Source: Candidatus Geocrenenecus sp. JGI 0000106-J15 (GTDB lineage Archaea; Thermoproteota; Nitrososphaeria_A; Caldarchaeales; Wolframiiraptoraceae). Taken from it: a stretch of DNA of 23,416 bases. Within the stretch, counting starts at the first letter, position 1; each line of letters starts with the position of its first letter. Below, one piece after another: positions 22,696-23,416 of the stretch. The notes below the pieces were generated by a model. The model did not search any database and was not told the DNA's origin. It saw nothing but the letters and a program-made list of their open reading frames with translations. Position numbers and translations under genes: made by a program. The stretch covers positions 58 through 23,473 of the forward strand of contig ASPF01000001.1 of assembly GCA_000405685.1 (NCBI GenBank). The letters run 5' to 3'.

Positions 22696-23416
22696 TTACA
22701 AGTCTGGAACTATACCTGGGATACGTGGAAATGGTTGAACCTCACCTATGTGTTCTAACCCACATATGTATTGGATGAATCGTTCTACCCCAATTCCCGC
22801 GCCTGCAGAGGGTTTCAGAAGTTTTTTCTCTGCTAGATCCAGCATTAGTCTATAGTCATCTTTTCTTAATCCATCTCTTTCTATCTTCTTTAAGATCTTC
22901 TCATATTCATATTCTCTCTCTGATCCAGATAATACTTCGCCATATTCTTCTGGAAGAATTAAGTCATAGTTCCTCCATTCACCAGTCTCGAAATCCTGGA
23001 AATCATAGAATTGTCTTGGAATATTTGTTACCCACACGGGATCCTTAGATATTCTAGATATTTCTTCCTCCCAGCGATCACCATATTCTCTCTCAAGCTC
23101 ATCTCTTTTATAGACTTTAAATGGGGTAGTGGGTATTTGTAGATCTCTCGAGAGCAGTTCTAATTCCTTGCGCATTTCTTTCTTAACAACTTCAATAGAT
23201 CTTACGACTAATTCTTCAAATAATGTAAATATGTCCTTCATCTTTGCATGAGCCACTTCAAGATCTAATTGAGTAAACTCGTATAGATGTCTCCCAGTAA
23301 TCATTCGCTTCCTAGATTCTATTCTAATGTTTGGGGAGAGGATGAAGATCTTCTCAGGTCCTAGAGAGACCAGCACCCTCTTATGGACAATCATGCTCTG
23401 CATAGTCTTCACCTTC
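22696..23416 (-). CDS. Class II aminoacyl-tRNA synthetase-like / archaeal asparagine synthetase-related (AS-AR), 5' end outside window
   Basis: At least 238 residues; the frame stays open to the window edge, and the first in-window start would be a GTG at 23412, so the N-terminus is cut. Motif 2 resembles AspRS/AsnRS (RIESRKRMITGRHLYEFTQLDLE); motif 3 is GAGIGVERFIQYICGLEHIGE. No anticodon-binding domain is visible in the window, and the size fits the archaeal AsnRS-like paralogue shown in Pyrococcus to make asparagine from aspartate and ammonia. The function is inferred from that family; a divergent synthetase is the other possibility. It is 3 bases upstream of the ferredoxin gene. Confidence 0.75.
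   Translation of the reverse strand, partial: KVKTMQSMIVHKRVLVSLGPEKIFILSPNIRIESRKRMITGRHLYEFTQLDLEVAHAKMKDIFTLFEELVVRSIEVVKKEMRKELELLSRDLQIPTTPFKVYKRDELEREYGDRWEEEISRISKDPVWVTNIPRQFYDFQDFETGEWRNYDLILPEEYGEVLSGSEREYEYEKILKKIERDGLRKDDYRLMLDLAEKKLLKPSAGAGIGVERFIQYICGLEHIGEVQPFPRIPGIVPDL

Noticed and set aside
1..23416. CRISPR arrays, insertion sequences, rRNA genes, direct-repeat attachment sites
   Set aside because: I looked for regularly spaced repeats, transposase motifs and paired direct repeats at the element's edges and saw none; edges of the viral block are set only by gene content.

Overview
The window is archaeal, A+T-rich DNA, most likely from a thermophilic member of the Thermoproteota/TACK lineages. 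The evidence is archaeal ribosomal proteins S17 and L14 behind the archaeal/eukaryotic-type RNase P subunit Rpp29, a UbiA-family ether-lipid prenyltransferase, a Trm5/Taw2-type tRNA methyltransferase, an archaeal asparagine-synthetase-like class II synthetase fragment, heavy AGA/AGG use for Arg, TATA-box promoters, and a tRNA-Leu that appears to carry a noncanonical bulge-helix-bulge intron. The exact lineage cannot be fixed by eye.

Layout. 1-1355: the tail of an unknown gene and a SPASM radical SAM enzyme (host-like). 1395-13999: an element, almost all on the minus strand, carrying the head and DNA-packaging kit of an HK97-fold (Caudoviricetes-type) virus: prohead protease, major capsid protein, portal and large terminase, with a ParB-like protein, ribbon-helix-helix regulators, a Cys/His helix-turn-helix protein that may be the small terminase, and small membrane proteins. 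Between the capsid and packaging halves lie an ABC-ATPase/acetyltransferase fusion, a tiny S74-like chaperone domain, a methyltransferase plus flippase-like pair, and a TrmO-like gene on the other strand. I see no recognisable tail, tape-measure or integrase gene. 14244-17674: a Thr-rich surface protein, a HAD hydrolase, tRNA-Leu(GAG) and a frameshifted DegT aminotransferase. 17819-23416: housekeeping genes (GNAT, ether-lipid synthesis, Rpp29-S17-L14, SCP2, tRNA methyltransferase, ferredoxin, class II synthetase).

How it fits together. Protease, capsid protein, terminase and portal would build and fill an icosahedral head. The usual order (terminase, portal, protease, capsid) is inverted and split by accessory genes, and the portal reading frame contains an in-frame TAG at codon 26, with conserved portal sequence continuing on both sides. 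The element is therefore either a decaying provirus, a domesticated capsid system, or a virus with unrecognised tail genes. TAG ends many intact genes here, so genome-wide recoding of TAG is unlikely.

Three genes need care with their starts or frames: the portal (TAG at codon 26), the methyltransferase (ATG-GAG-GGA-TAA directly upstream; a strong Shine-Dalgarno sequence is correctly placed for an ATT start), and the DegT aminotransferase (one extra G in a G7 tract).
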